Source: Streptomyces kurssanovii (GTDB lineage: Bacteria > Actinomycetota > Actinomycetes > Streptomycetales > Streptomycetaceae). From it: 55,401 bases of DNA. This document shows, piece by piece, positions 26,472 to 34,826 of this stretch. The position numbers and the translations under genes are program-made. The stretch spans positions 1 through 55,401 of the forward strand of contig NZ_BMTN01000031.1 in NCBI RefSeq assembly GCF_014649695.1, given 5' to 3'. Positions within the stretch are counted from its first letter, which is position 1. Each line of letters opens with the position of its first letter. The notes beneath the pieces were generated by a model. That model was not told the origin of the DNA. It worked only from the letters and a program-made list of their open reading frames with translations, and made no database searches.

Positions 26472-27776
26472 TCAGAGGTTCTCTCCGTCGTCGCCGTCGG
26501 GCGCGGCCCGGTCGAAGGTGAGGTTCAAGGCGGCCACGCAGCGGTCGTACTTGTCGCGCAGGTCTTCTTCGCTGTCGCCGCCGGTGAAGATGTGGGCCAG
26601 TTCGAAGCTGTAGCTGTCCTGCTCGTGCATCTGCGACAACTGCTGCCCTTCCTCGGGCACCATGTCGATCCGCACGCCCGGGATCTCCCGCTCGATACGC
26701 CTCAGGTCCGCATCCGAGGGCACGTCGTGCACGACACCGTCGGCGAACCACCGGTAGTACCACTTGGCCGCCGTCTTGTAGCGGCCTGCGCCGTCGGGCA
26801 GCTCAGGGTTCTTGCCGAGGGCGAGGCTGAGCATGCAGTGGTGGTTGGGCACGCCGTCGACGTACTCGAACAGTTCGGCGTGCGACTGGGAGTGCCGGGG
26901 GTTGATCTCCAGCAGGTTGATCGCGTCGGTCCGCGGGTCGTAGAAGTACTCGATGCTGAACGTCGCCGCGTCCATTCCTATCTGCCGTATCACGCGTTCG
27001 GAGACCTCGTGCAGACGCCGCACGACGGGCTCGGGGAGCGTGGAGGGGTACTGATGGCGCAGGAAGGACGAGCTGTCGGGATAGTTGATGGAGTCCAGTG
27101 CGCCGTAGACGGTGACCTCGCCGTGGTGGACGTAGCCCTCGACCGCGACCTGGATGCCGGCGAGCGCTTCCTCGGCCAGACACACCTGGCCTCCGATGCC
27201 CTGCATCTCCGGGGGCAGGTCCAGCCGGTCGAGGATGTACTGGAACGGGCGGCCGACGCGGGCGACGCCCTCGCGGATCTCGTCCACCGCCGCGCGGAAC
27301 TCCTCCTCGTTCTTCACGCCGAAGGCGAGCTCCGACGAGTACGACAGTGCGGGCTTGAGCCACATGGGGAAACGGACGCCCTCGGGCGGGCGCGGATCCC
27401 GTGCCTCCAGATCGACCGTGCCGAAGCGCGGGTGCTCGTCCACGACCTTCTGCTGCTCCAGCCGGCTCCAGTACTTGTGCTCGCACTTGACGACTGACTC
27501 CAGCGAGGTGCTGCGCGTGCCGTAGCGCTCGCTCAGGATCGGCACGAGCGTGCTCACGGGGAAGTCCCAGTACCCGACGATGGCGTCGATGTTTCCGTCG
27601 AACGCGTCCAGCTCTCCCTCTGCCTTCTCCAGCAGCGCGGGCACGGACACCTCGCCGACCTGCAGTTCCCGCGTGCTCAGGAGCGGATGGAAGCGGTACT
27701 CGTCGGCGTCGGGCACGCTGTGCAAGGTGTCCAGGTTGGCGTCGTCGAGGCCGAGCACGAAGATGTTCTTCTTGGG
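26472..27776 (-). CDS. ATP-grasp domain ligase of unknown substrate
   Basis: 434 residues from GTG 27776, with GAGGAG 5 nt upstream. The N-terminal pre-ATP-grasp part starts KKNIFVLGLDDAN. ATP-grasp features: a likely ATP-binding Lys142 in MWLKPALSY, VEGYVHHGEVTVYG (213-226), acidic metal ligand Glu277 in SIEYFYD, and EINPRHSQSH (291-300) as the metal/phosphate motif. Such enzymes join a carboxylate, via acyl phosphate, to an amine or other nucleophile. It is flanked by a DUF4246 oxygenase-like gene (159 nt upstream) and a CocE hydrolase gene on the same strand. It is not a recognisable purine, biotin or cyanophycin enzyme. Confidence 0.82.
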   Translation of the reverse strand, partial: PKKNIFVLGLDDANLDTLHSVPDADEYRFHPLLSTRELQVGEVSVPALLEKAEGELDAFDGNIDAIVGYWDFPVSTLVPILSERYGTRSTSLESVVKCEHKYWSRLEQQKVVDEHPRFGTVDLEARDPRPPEGVRFPMWLKPALSYSSELAFGVKNEEEFRAAVDEIREGVARVGRPFQYILDRLDLPPEMQGIGGQVCLAEEALAGIQVAVEGYVHHGEVTVYGALDSINYPDSSSFLRHQYPSTLPEPVVRRLHEVSERVIRQIGMDAATFSIEYFYDPRTDAINLLEINPRHSQSHAELFEYVDGVPNHHCMLSLALGKNPELPDGAGRYKTAAKWYYRWFADGVVHDVPSDADLRRIEREIPGVRIDMVPEEGQQLSQMHEQDSYSFELAHIFTGGDSEEDLRDKYDRCVAALNLTFDRAAPDGDDGENL

Positions 27777-27935
27777 CACTGATTCTCCTCGGGTCGGGCG
27801 TGGCCGCTGCACATCGGGGATGCCGCCCGGCTACCCCGCAGCCCCGCACGACATGCCCCACGTATCCGCACCCGACCCGGCCGCGCGTCAGGCGGCCGGG
27901 CCGCACCGCACGCCGTTCCTATCCAGGAAGGCGGT

Positions 27936-29444
27936 TCAGTGCTCGCAGAGGGAGAATTCTCGTTCGTAGATCTGCTCGTTGTGTTCGTCGACGAAGAACT
28001 TGCGTTCCTGCATGAGTTGTTCGCGGTAGGTCTTGGCCTGTTCAAGCGTCATGGTCGAGGTGTCGGACCACGGTTGCTGTGGTGGCACATCGGAGGTCGA
28101 GACGATCCTTTCCGACGGGTCGACCAGGAAGAACGCGAGAATTTTGCGATGTCCCGGGCGCGTGGGGTCCGTGAGGCGGAACGAGCCGACGCGGTGTTGC
28201 AGGATGTTCGGGAACGCCAGGCAGCGGCCCGCTGGGGTCGATGTCGATCCCAGGACCTGATTCAGTGCGTCTTCGTCCTGCAGGCCGTAGACCTCACGCA
28301 GGCCGTTGTCGTCGTTCTGTTCGTAGCGCGGATCGTCGAGTGCCGCCCGGAAACTCAAGCTGCTCTCGGTGATGTTCTCGCTCTCCCAGTAGTACATGCC
28401 GGTCGAGACGATCCGCTCGTTCATCATCCCCTCGACATGCCAGGAACCACCGGGATACTCGGGCTTGTCCGGCGTGAGATGAATGGTGGCGAGCTTGACG
28501 ATGACCTGGAGGCGGCGGCCGCGCAGGTCGACCCGGTCGGATTCACCGGGCAACTCGGGCGGGGTGAAGTCCGGGGCGTCCGGAATGACCGGACGGCGGT
28601 TCTCCCACCACTCTTCATGGGCCTCTTCCCATGCTTGGAGGGCTTCTTCGTAGGCCTCGTCATCGCTGTAGGAGGATTCGTCCGGATACTCCGGCTCCGA
28701 GTCGTACCACCCGTAAGGATCGGCCTGGATCCGCAGGGGTCGCGGACGGCGCAGATCGGTGAGCACGTTCTCCAGCAGCGGGCGCAAGCGCGCGAACACG
28801 TCCGGCAGCACGGAGGCCAGTTCGCGATGAGTCTCGGGGTGGACGTTGTTGACGTACGAACGGAAGGCGACATCGCCGTCGTCACTGACGTCGACGTCCG
28901 TGGGCAGCCACTGGAATTTCTCCGAGAACTCGTACCTCGAGTAGCGGTCCGCCGGGTTCTGCCACGTCTGCTCGGGCGCACCGCTCACCTCTCTCACCAG
29001 GCAGAACAGTGAGGGATGAACGAGATCCAGTACCTGGCCGTCGGATCCGGGATGCCAGTCCTTTTCTGCCTCCGGGACCTGTTCCAGCACCCGAACCGCC
29101 TCGCGCAGCCGGGATCTGAGCTTGTCGTCGACCAGGGTGTCCGACTGCCACACCCCGTCGACGGCGGACACCTCGATGCCGGTTCGTCCGTCCCGCAGCG
29201 CGGCGTAATGCGGAAGTTCGGCAAGCACGTAACGAACCTGCGCTTCGGTGAGGCCCTGGGCGACCGCCTCTTGCGTCCACCTGGCGACGATGCCGGCATC
29301 GTTCATCTTGTCGAACCATCCCGGCTTCGCCCGAATATGTGAGCTGCACTGCATCATCTGAAGTTCGCGCAGCGTTCGGGGTGGCGCGAACGATATGGAA
29401 CGGGAAGCACGAAAGGGCAGCGGGAAAGCAGACAGGCCGGTCAA
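27936..29444 (-). CDS. DUF4246 protein, putative Fe(II)/2-oxoglutarate-type oxygenase
   Basis: 502 residues from TTG 29444, the first possible start after an in-frame stop at 29492. The family-like block TLRELQMMQ...KPGWFDKM begins at about residue 24, so starts at later ATGs would remove it. The sequence resembles DUF4246, best known from fungi. The C-terminal half shows a cupin-like pattern: His336 and Glu338 in SWHVEG, His417 in FPNILQHRV, and Arg433 in PGHRKILAFFLVDP. This is the HxE...H...R arrangement of 2-oxoglutarate oxygenases. An acidic Glu/Trp-rich insert lies at about 245-285. Oxygenase function is inferred from this pattern, not proven. Confidence 0.7.
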   Translation of the reverse strand: MTGLSAFPLPFRASRSISFAPPRTLRELQMMQCSSHIRAKPGWFDKMNDAGIVARWTQEAVAQGLTEAQVRYVLAELPHYAALRDGRTGIEVSAVDGVWQSDTLVDDKLRSRLREAVRVLEQVPEAEKDWHPGSDGQVLDLVHPSLFCLVREVSGAPEQTWQNPADRYSRYEFSEKFQWLPTDVDVSDDGDVAFRSYVNNVHPETHRELASVLPDVFARLRPLLENVLTDLRRPRPLRIQADPYGWYDSEPEYPDESSYSDDEAYEEALQAWEEAHEEWWENRRPVIPDAPDFTPPELPGESDRVDLRGRRLQVIVKLATIHLTPDKPEYPGGSWHVEGMMNERIVSTGMYYWESENITESSLSFRAALDDPRYEQNDDNGLREVYGLQDEDALNQVLGSTSTPAGRCLAFPNILQHRVGSFRLTDPTRPGHRKILAFFLVDPSERIVSTSDVPPQQPWSDTSTMTLEQAKTYREQLMQERKFFVDEHNEQIYEREFSLCEH

Positions 29445-29560
29445 TTCTCTTGGTCCTCTTGGTCGGTGTGCGGTGGCCGGAAGGATACTTCAGCAGACTG
29501 ACACCGCAGCCGTGGTCCTGTCGTCGCTGCACCGCCCCTTCCGGCCCCGCTGAGCCGTGG

Positions 29561-29785
29561 TCAGTGAGGCAGACCGGTCAGGGCCAGGAACTCGCTGCGG
29601 GATCGCGCATCGCTGCGCAGCAGCCCGAGGAGCGTGGAGGTCATCGTCGTGGCCCCGGTGGCCTGGACGCCGCGCAGCGTCATGCAGGTGTGTTCGGCCT
29701 GGATGACGACGCCGACGCCTTTCGGCTCCAGGCGGGTCTGGAGCCAGTCGGCGACCTGCTTGGTGAGCCGCTCCTGCAGCTGCCC
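29561..29785 (-). pseudogene. folE: GTP cyclohydrolase I (folE), 3' fragment
   Basis: About 74 residues on the minus strand match the C-terminus of FolE: QERLTKQVADWL, VVIQAEHTCMTLRGVQATGA, and a TSTLLGLLRSDARSR end, stopping at 29563-29561. The N-terminal two thirds, including the first zinc Cys and the catalytic His, are missing. The sequence ends abruptly at about 29,783, where a ferredoxin reductase fragment begins on the other strand. No start or promoter remains, so it is a dead remnant left by a deletion or inversion. Confidence 0.8.
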
Positions 29786-30493
29786 CTGCTGCGTGTGCTG
29801 GGCCCCGAGGTCTCCCGAGTCTTCGCCGAGCTGCACACCGGTCATGGGGTCGACCTGCGCTTCGGCGTCCAGGTCGCCGAGATCACGGGGAACGGCGGCC
29901 GGGCGAACGGTGTCCTGCTGACCGACGGCAGCCGTATCGGTGCCGACGCGGTCGTCGTCGGGATCGGCATCACCCCCAACGTCCGGCTTGCCGACGCTGC
30001 CGGTCTTCAGGTGGACAACGGCATCGTCGTCGACGCCCACCTGCGGACCTCTGACCCGTACATCTACGCCGCCGGGGACGTCGCCAACGCCTTTCACCCG
30101 TTGCTCGGCAAGCACATCCGCGTCGAGCACTGGGCGAACGCCGTCAACCAGCCGCAGGACGCGGCCAAGGCGATGCTCGGCCAGGACGTGGCCTACGACC
30201 GTGTTCCGTACTTCTTCACCGACCAGTACGACCTGGGCATGGAGTACACCGGCTACGTCGAACCCGGCGGCTACGACGAGGTCGTCTTCCGCGGCCGGAG
30301 GGACACCCGCGAGTTCATCGCCTTCTGGCTCGCGGAGGGCCGGGTACTGGCCGGTATGAACGTCAACGTCTGGGACGTCACCGACCCGATCCGCGACCTC
30401 GTGACCTCCCGGCGCCCGGTCGACGCGACGAGGCTCGCCGACTCCGACGTCCCGCTGACCGACCTGCTCGACCGCCCGGCCTCGGCTGTGTGA
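29780..30493 (+). pseudogene. Ferredoxin/rubredoxin reductase, 5'-truncated
   Basis: From about 29,783 the plus strand encodes some 236 residues of an FAD/NAD-linked reductase: LLRVLGPEVSRVFAELH, NGVLLTDGSRIGADAVVVGIG, and DPYIYAAGDVANAFHPLLG (FAD-binding GD), with a complete C-terminus ending at TGA 30493. The N-terminal FAD fold and the start of the NAD fold are gone. Upstream sequence in this frame is antisense to folE, so the long open frame is spurious. Similar reductases feed electrons to P450s and oxygenases, so it may once have served a nearby catabolic system. Confidence 0.8.
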
Positions 30494-30589
30494 TCGCCCC
30501 GAGAAGGTGGCCTGACCGCGCTGAGCGCCCCGGCCGGACCAAGAGCCTGCCGCGGCGGAGCGTCGGCGGACGGGCACGGTCCCGTCGGG

Positions 30590-31663
30590 TCAGGCCGCGG
30601 TCAGTCCGAGCTCCTCGGCGAGCCGGCCCCGGTGCCACGCCGGGGGACCGAACAGCTGGGCCGAGCCGTGGGCGCGCTTGAAGAAGCGGTGGGCATCGTG
30701 TTCCCAGGTGATGCCGATGCCGCCGTGCAGCTGGATCATCTCGCCCGCCACCGCCGAAAACGCCTCCGAGCAGGCGGATTTCGCGACCGCTGCGCAGCGC
30801 GTCAGCTCCGATGAGCCGGCGGCGGCCGCGAAGGCCGCGCCGAGGGCGGCCGACCGTGCCGATTCCACCAGCACGTACGCGTCCGCCAGCCGGTGCTTGA
30901 GCGCCTGGAAGGAGCCGATCGGCCGGCCGAACTGGATACGCTCCTTGGCGTGGGCCACCGTGAGCTCCAGGCAGCGCTCGGCCGCGCCGGTCTGCTCGGC
31001 GGCGAGCGCGGTGCAGGACAGGTCCAGTACGTGCCGCAGGACACGGCCGCCGTCGCCCTCCGCGCCGATGAGCCGCCCCTCGGCCCCCTCGAGCACGATG
31101 CGCGCCTGCGCCCGGGTCTGATCCATGGGGACCGCCGCTTCACGCCGCACACCCGCGCCGTCGACGGGTACCTGGAAGAGACAGAGCCCGACCGCCGTTC
31201 GGGCCGCCACGAGCAGCACATCGGCCTCGGTCCCGTGGAGGACGAATTCCTTGGCCCCGGTGAGCCGCCAGCCGCCACCCGGGTTCCGGGCGGCGCAGGC
31301 CCGCACGGCCGACGGGTTCCAGGAACCGCGTTCGGCCCACGCAAGGGCCCCCACCGTCCGGCCCTCGGTGAGGTCCGGCAACAGCCGTCCGCAGGCCTCC
31401 GCGTCGCCGGAGGCGAGGAGGGCCTGGACCGTGAGCACCGCGGAGCCGAGATAGGGGAGAGGGCTCAGGTTTCGGCCCAACTCCTCCATGACCACGTGCA
31501 CTTCACGTGCACCGCGGCCGGCGCCGCCGTACTCCTCGGGGACGGAGAGTCCTGCGGCGCCGATCTGTCCGGTCAACGGCAGCCAGGCCGCCGCGCCCTC
31601 GTGCCGCGCGAACGATGCCCGCACGGCGGACCGCAGTTCCTCCAACTCTTCCGTCGGCCTCAC
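30590..31663 (-). CDS. fadE33: Acyl-CoA dehydrogenase FadE33-like (HIP pathway)
   Basis: 357 residues from GTG 31663, with AAAGGAGG 5 nt upstream. Acyl-CoA dehydrogenase fold, with the C-terminal HGGIGITWEHDAHRFFKRA segment bearing the usual catalytic Glu. It is third in the order fadE31-fadE32-fadE33, as in the M. tuberculosis KstR2 regulon. That regulon degrades HIP, the propanoate-bearing two-ring product left from cholesterol after side-chain and A/B-ring removal. Steroid acyl-CoA dehydrogenases act as heteromers, and FadE33-type subunits are reported to pair with FadE30 types; I am less sure of that detail. Gap of 40 nt to fadE32. Confidence 0.82.
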   Translation of the reverse strand: MRPTEELEELRSAVRASFARHEGAAAWLPLTGQIGAAGLSVPEEYGGAGRGAREVHVVMEELGRNLSPLPYLGSAVLTVQALLASGDAEACGRLLPDLTEGRTVGALAWAERGSWNPSAVRACAARNPGGGWRLTGAKEFVLHGTEADVLLVAARTAVGLCLFQVPVDGAGVRREAAVPMDQTRAQARIVLEGAEGRLIGAEGDGGRVLRHVLDLSCTALAAEQTGAAERCLELTVAHAKERIQFGRPIGSFQALKHRLADAYVLVESARSAALGAAFAAAAGSSELTRCAAVAKSACSEAFSAVAGEMIQLHGGIGITWEHDAHRFFKRAHGSAQLFGPPAWHRGRLAEELGLTAA

Positions 31664-31703
31664 CGCAGCCTCCTTTCAAGCGCCGCTCGGTCCGGGGGAG
31701 GGG

Positions 31704-32690
31704 TCAGGGGGTCAGCACGCGGGCGCGGCAGGCGGCCGGTGTGCCCCAGGCGGACCGCAGCGGGCGGGCCTTGCGGATCCACAGGGAGAGGTCGAACTCC
31801 TCGGTGTAGCCGAGGGCGCCGTGGATCTGCAGGGCGGCACGGGCAGCGGCGCAGGCCGCCTCGCACGCCGTGACCTTCGCCGCCGCGATCGCGCGGTCCG
31901 ACTCCGGATCACGCGCGGCCAGGGCCACGGCCGCGGCCTGGACCAGAGGCTGGGAGAACTCCAGGGCGATCAACGTGTCGGCCAGCCGGTGCTTCACCGT
32001 CTGGAACGAGCCGATCGCCACACCGAACTGGGTGCGCTGCCGCGCGTATTCGACGGTTCGTGCGAGCAGGGTCCGGCCCAGACCGAGGGCCTGGGCCGCC
32101 GTCATCAGCGCCGCGACGCCGGCGGCGTGCGCGGCCGCGGCGGCCACCTCCGGCCCATGCGCCAGGACGGTTCCGCCGAGCGGACGGGCCGGCCGGCGCG
32201 CCGGGTCGGCGGACGGCTGGACGGGCCCGGCCGCCGCTGCCAGGCGTACGGTGTCGCCCTCCACGACGAAGACCGCGTCGGCGGCGTGGGCGTCCAGGGC
32301 GTAGGGGCTGTCGTCGGAGAGCAGACAGAGTGAGGCGGCCGTCCTGCCGGACGCGATGCCCGGCAGCCACGCGGCCGCCGCCTCGTCGCCCAGGCGGTCG
32401 AGGAACGCCGCCACGGCCACCGTCTCCACCAGCGGACCCGGCACCGCGTGGCGGCCCATTTCCGTGAAGGCGACGGTGAGTTCGACGGGCAGCGGGCCGA
32501 GGCCGTCGTGCTGCTTCGGCACGGCGAGGGCGAAGACGCCCGCCTCGGCGAGCCGGGACCAGAGCGCGCGGCCGGGTGCGGTGTCCCCGGCGGTCCAGGC
32601 CCGTACGACGGCGGGGGTGCCGGCCGCCGTGAGCATGCCGTCCAGGGACAGGGCGAATGCCCGCTGCTCGTCGTCGAGGTGGAACCGCAT
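31704..32690 (-). CDS. fadE32: Acyl-CoA dehydrogenase FadE32-like (HIP pathway)
   Basis: 328 residues. It has the short acyl-CoA dehydrogenase form typical of steroid heteromeric enzymes (RTQFGVAIGSFQTVKHRLAD, LQIHGALGYTEEFDLSLWIRKA). ATG 32690 overlaps the fadE31 stop as TGATG, so it is translationally coupled and likely forms a complex with FadE31. Position and size agree with FadE32 of the KstR2 regulon. It should introduce a double bond in a ring-opened CoA thioester late in C/D-ring breakdown. Confidence 0.82.
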   Translation of the reverse strand: MRFHLDDEQRAFALSLDGMLTAAGTPAVVRAWTAGDTAPGRALWSRLAEAGVFALAVPKQHDGLGPLPVELTVAFTEMGRHAVPGPLVETVAVAAFLDRLGDEAAAAWLPGIASGRTAASLCLLSDDSPYALDAHAADAVFVVEGDTVRLAAAAGPVQPSADPARRPARPLGGTVLAHGPEVAAAAAHAAGVAALMTAAQALGLGRTLLARTVEYARQRTQFGVAIGSFQTVKHRLADTLIALEFSQPLVQAAAVALAARDPESDRAIAAAKVTACEAACAAARAALQIHGALGYTEEFDLSLWIRKARPLRSAWGTPAACRARVLTP

Positions 32691-33868
32691 CACCGGCGTC
32701 CCTTCGGCAGGCCGAGCAGCCGCTCGGCGATGATGTCGCGCTGGATCTCGTTGGTGCCGGCGTAGATGGGGCCGGCGAGGGAGAAGGTGTAGCCCTCGGC
32801 CCATCTCCCGTGTGCGGGCGCTTCCCCGGCCGTGTCCGACAGTTCGCCGTACGGGCCCAGCAGGTCCAGAGCGGTCTCGTGGAGAGCGATGTCCAGCTCG
32901 GACCAGAAGACCTTGTTGAGGCTCGACCCGGCGCCGATCGTCTCTCCGGCGGCTGTCCGCGAGGCGCCCGCGTAGGCGAAGAGCCGGTACGCGCGGGCGC
33001 CGATGACCGCATCGGCGACCCGGTCGCGCAGGGCGGTGTCGCTCGGGTCCGCGCTCGAGCGCCACAGCGCCGTCAGGCGGTCGGCCGCCGCGGTGAACCG
33101 TCCGGGGCTGCGCAGCGTCAGCCCGCGCTCGTCGCCCGCGGTGCTCATGGCGACCCGCCACCCCTGGCCCGGCTCACCGATCACGTCCCGGTCGGGGACG
33201 AAGACGTTGTCGAGGAAGAGTTCGGCGAAGGCGGGCTTGCCGTCGAGCCGGCCGATGGGACGCACGGTCACCCCGTACGCGTCCAGCGGGAACATGAGGT
33301 ATGTCAGGCCGTGGTGGGGCTTGGTCGCCTCCGTTCCGCTTCGGCCGCTGCGGAAGAGCCCGAACGCGCGGTCGGCGAAGGCCGCCCGCGACGACCAGGT
33401 CTTCTGGCCGCTCACGAGCCAGCCCCCGTCGGTCCGTACGGCCGTGGAGCGCAGGCTCGCGAGGTCCGAGCCGGACTCCGGCTCGGACCAGGCCTGGGCC
33501 CAGATCACCTCGCCGCTCGCCATCGGCGGCAGGATCCGGGCCAGTTGCTCGTCCGTGCCGTACTCCAGGAGGGTGGGGGCGAGGAGATTGATGCCGTTCT
33601 GGCTGACCCGGCCGGGTGCGCCGGCGGCGTAGTACTCCTCCTCGAAGATCAGCCACTCGAGGACGGAGGCGCCCCGGCCGCCGTACCGTTCGGGCCACGA
33701 GACCACCGACCAGCGGTCCGCGGACAGCGTCCGCTCCCACTCGCGGTGGGCCGAGAAGCCTTCGGCGGTCTCCAGGGAGGGCAGCGGTGCGGCCGGCACA
33801 CGGGTGGCGAGCCAGGCGCGGGCCTCGGCGCGGAACGCCTCCTCCTCGGCGGTGAAATCGAGGTCCAT
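32690..33868 (-). CDS. fadE31: Acyl-CoA dehydrogenase FadE31-like (HIP pathway)
   Basis: 392 residues, full acyl-CoA dehydrogenase length. Conserved parts: WSEPESGSDLASLRSTAVRTDGGW (FAD/substrate region), VSGQKTWSS, and the C-terminal YAGTNEIQRDIIAERLLGLP. ATG 33868 overlaps the stop of the upstream enoyl-CoA hydratase gene (TGATG), and its own stop overlaps the fadE32 start. It is part of the operon echA-fadE31-fadE32-fadE33 driven from the divergent promoter with a KstR2-like site. Expected partner: FadE32. Confidence 0.83.
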   Translation of the reverse strand: MDLDFTAEEEAFRAEARAWLATRVPAAPLPSLETAEGFSAHREWERTLSADRWSVVSWPERYGGRGASVLEWLIFEEEYYAAGAPGRVSQNGINLLAPTLLEYGTDEQLARILPPMASGEVIWAQAWSEPESGSDLASLRSTAVRTDGGWLVSGQKTWSSRAAFADRAFGLFRSGRSGTEATKPHHGLTYLMFPLDAYGVTVRPIGRLDGKPAFAELFLDNVFVPDRDVIGEPGQGWRVAMSTAGDERGLTLRSPGRFTAAADRLTALWRSSADPSDTALRDRVADAVIGARAYRLFAYAGASRTAAGETIGAGSSLNKVFWSELDIALHETALDLLGPYGELSDTAGEAPAHGRWAEGYTFSLAGPIYAGTNEIQRDIIAERLLGLPKGRR

Positions 33869-34725
33869 CAGGAGGAGGCCTCCTTCATCGCCCGGACGTC
33901 CATGCCGCCGAGCGGATCCTGCGCGGTCTCGGCGTTGTGCGCGTGCGCCAGGTGGTGCAGCCCGAACACGGAGTCCAGTCCGGCGTGGAGTCCCTGAAGG
34001 TCCTCGGCCTGGTTGACGGCCCGCTTGGTCAGCGCAAGCCCCAGGCGCGGCATCTCGGCGATCCGGGTCGCCAACTCCATGGTGCGGTCCGCCAGTTCGG
34101 CCCGGGGCACGACCCGGTTGACCATCCCGACCTCGTACGCGCGCTGCGCGCTCATCCGGTCGCCGGTGTAAAGGAACTCCTTCGCGATGCGCGGTGGCAT
34201 CACCCACGGGTGGGCGAAGTACTCCACGCCGGGGATGCCCATGCGCACCACCGGGTCGGCGAAGAAGGCGTCCTCGGAGGCGACGATCAGGTCGCACACC
34301 CAGGCCAGCATCAGGCCGCCCGCGACGCACGCGCCCTGCACGGAGGCGATCAACGGCTTGGGCAGTTCGCGCCAGCGGCGGCACATGCCCAGGTAGACCT
34401 CGGACTCGCGGGCGTAGCGGCTCTCCGCTCCCTGCTTGTCCGAGTGGTCCCACCACAGGCCCGCCTTACGGTCGAACGGCAGATGCGCGTCCCGCTCCGG
34501 GGTGCCGATGTCGTGGCCGGCCGAGAAGTGCTTCCCCGCTCCCGCGAGGACCACGACCTTCACCTCGTTGTCGTCGGCCGCCGTGTAGAGGGCGCGGTCC
34601 AGCGCGTAGGTCATCGCGGAGTTCTGGGCGTTCCGGTGGTCGGGCCGGTCCATGGTGATCACGGCGACGGCGCCGTGGCGTTCGTACCGGACGGGCTCAG
34701 CGGGTGCGGTGCGGGCAGCGGACAT
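33868..34725 (-). CDS. Enoyl-CoA hydratase/isomerase family protein, first gene of fadE31-33 operon
   Basis: 285 residues from ATG 34725, with AAGGAGGGG upstream. Crotonase fold: the oxyanion-hole segments are AGKHFSAGHDIG and GACVAGGLMLAWVCD. The C-terminal region is long and His-rich (GLHHLAHAHNAETA). It is a different crotonase from EchA20 at 41477, and the fadE31-33 operon of M. tuberculosis has no counterpart at this place. It probably hydrates the enoyl-CoA produced by FadE31/32, but the exact step is unknown. It starts just downstream of the KstR2-like palindrome. Confidence 0.8.
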   Translation of the reverse strand: MSAARTAPAEPVRYERHGAVAVITMDRPDHRNAQNSAMTYALDRALYTAADDNEVKVVVLAGAGKHFSAGHDIGTPERDAHLPFDRKAGLWWDHSDKQGAESRYARESEVYLGMCRRWRELPKPLIASVQGACVAGGLMLAWVCDLIVASEDAFFADPVVRMGIPGVEYFAHPWVMPPRIAKEFLYTGDRMSAQRAYEVGMVNRVVPRAELADRTMELATRIAEMPRLGLALTKRAVNQAEDLQGLHAGLDSVFGLHHLAHAHNAETAQDPLGGMDVRAMKEASS

Positions 34726-34738
34726 CCGCCCCTCCTTC

Positions 34739-34758
34739 CCTAACAAGTGTTTGGTAGG
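34739..34758. promoter_or_regulatory. KstR2-like operator, echA-fadE31-33 / fadE30 divergent promoter
   Basis: CCTAACAAGTGTTTGGTAGG contains AACAAGTGTTTGGT (34742-34755). It matches the published mycobacterial KstR2 motif AnCAAGnnCTTGnT at 9 of 10 defined positions. It lies in the 101-bp space between the divergent operons, both of which belong to the HIP pathway; kstR2 itself is in the rightward one. Expected ligand for derepression: HIP-CoA. Confidence 0.82.
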
Positions 34759-34826
34759 TTAACGTACGGGCCATCGGCCGTCGAGAAGTCGAACCGCCCA
34801 TGCGTCGAGAGTCGCCGGAGCCGCCC

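Noticed and set aside
24240-27497. 1085-codon open frame on the plus strand
   Set aside because: It is antisense to the CocE and ATP-grasp genes, which have clear catalytic motifs. Such mirror frames are common in very GC-rich DNA. Its translation has no family character.
29339-29779. N-terminal half of the plus-strand frame ending at 30493
   Set aside because: It is antisense to the folE fragment, so the reductase homology before about 29,783 is not real. The reductase is truncated rather than complete.
24354-34725. A single large secondary-metabolite cluster from CocE to fadE genes
   Set aside because: The folE/reductase scar separates the blocks, and the fadE genes belong clearly to the KstR2 regulon; no carrier proteins or synthases are present.
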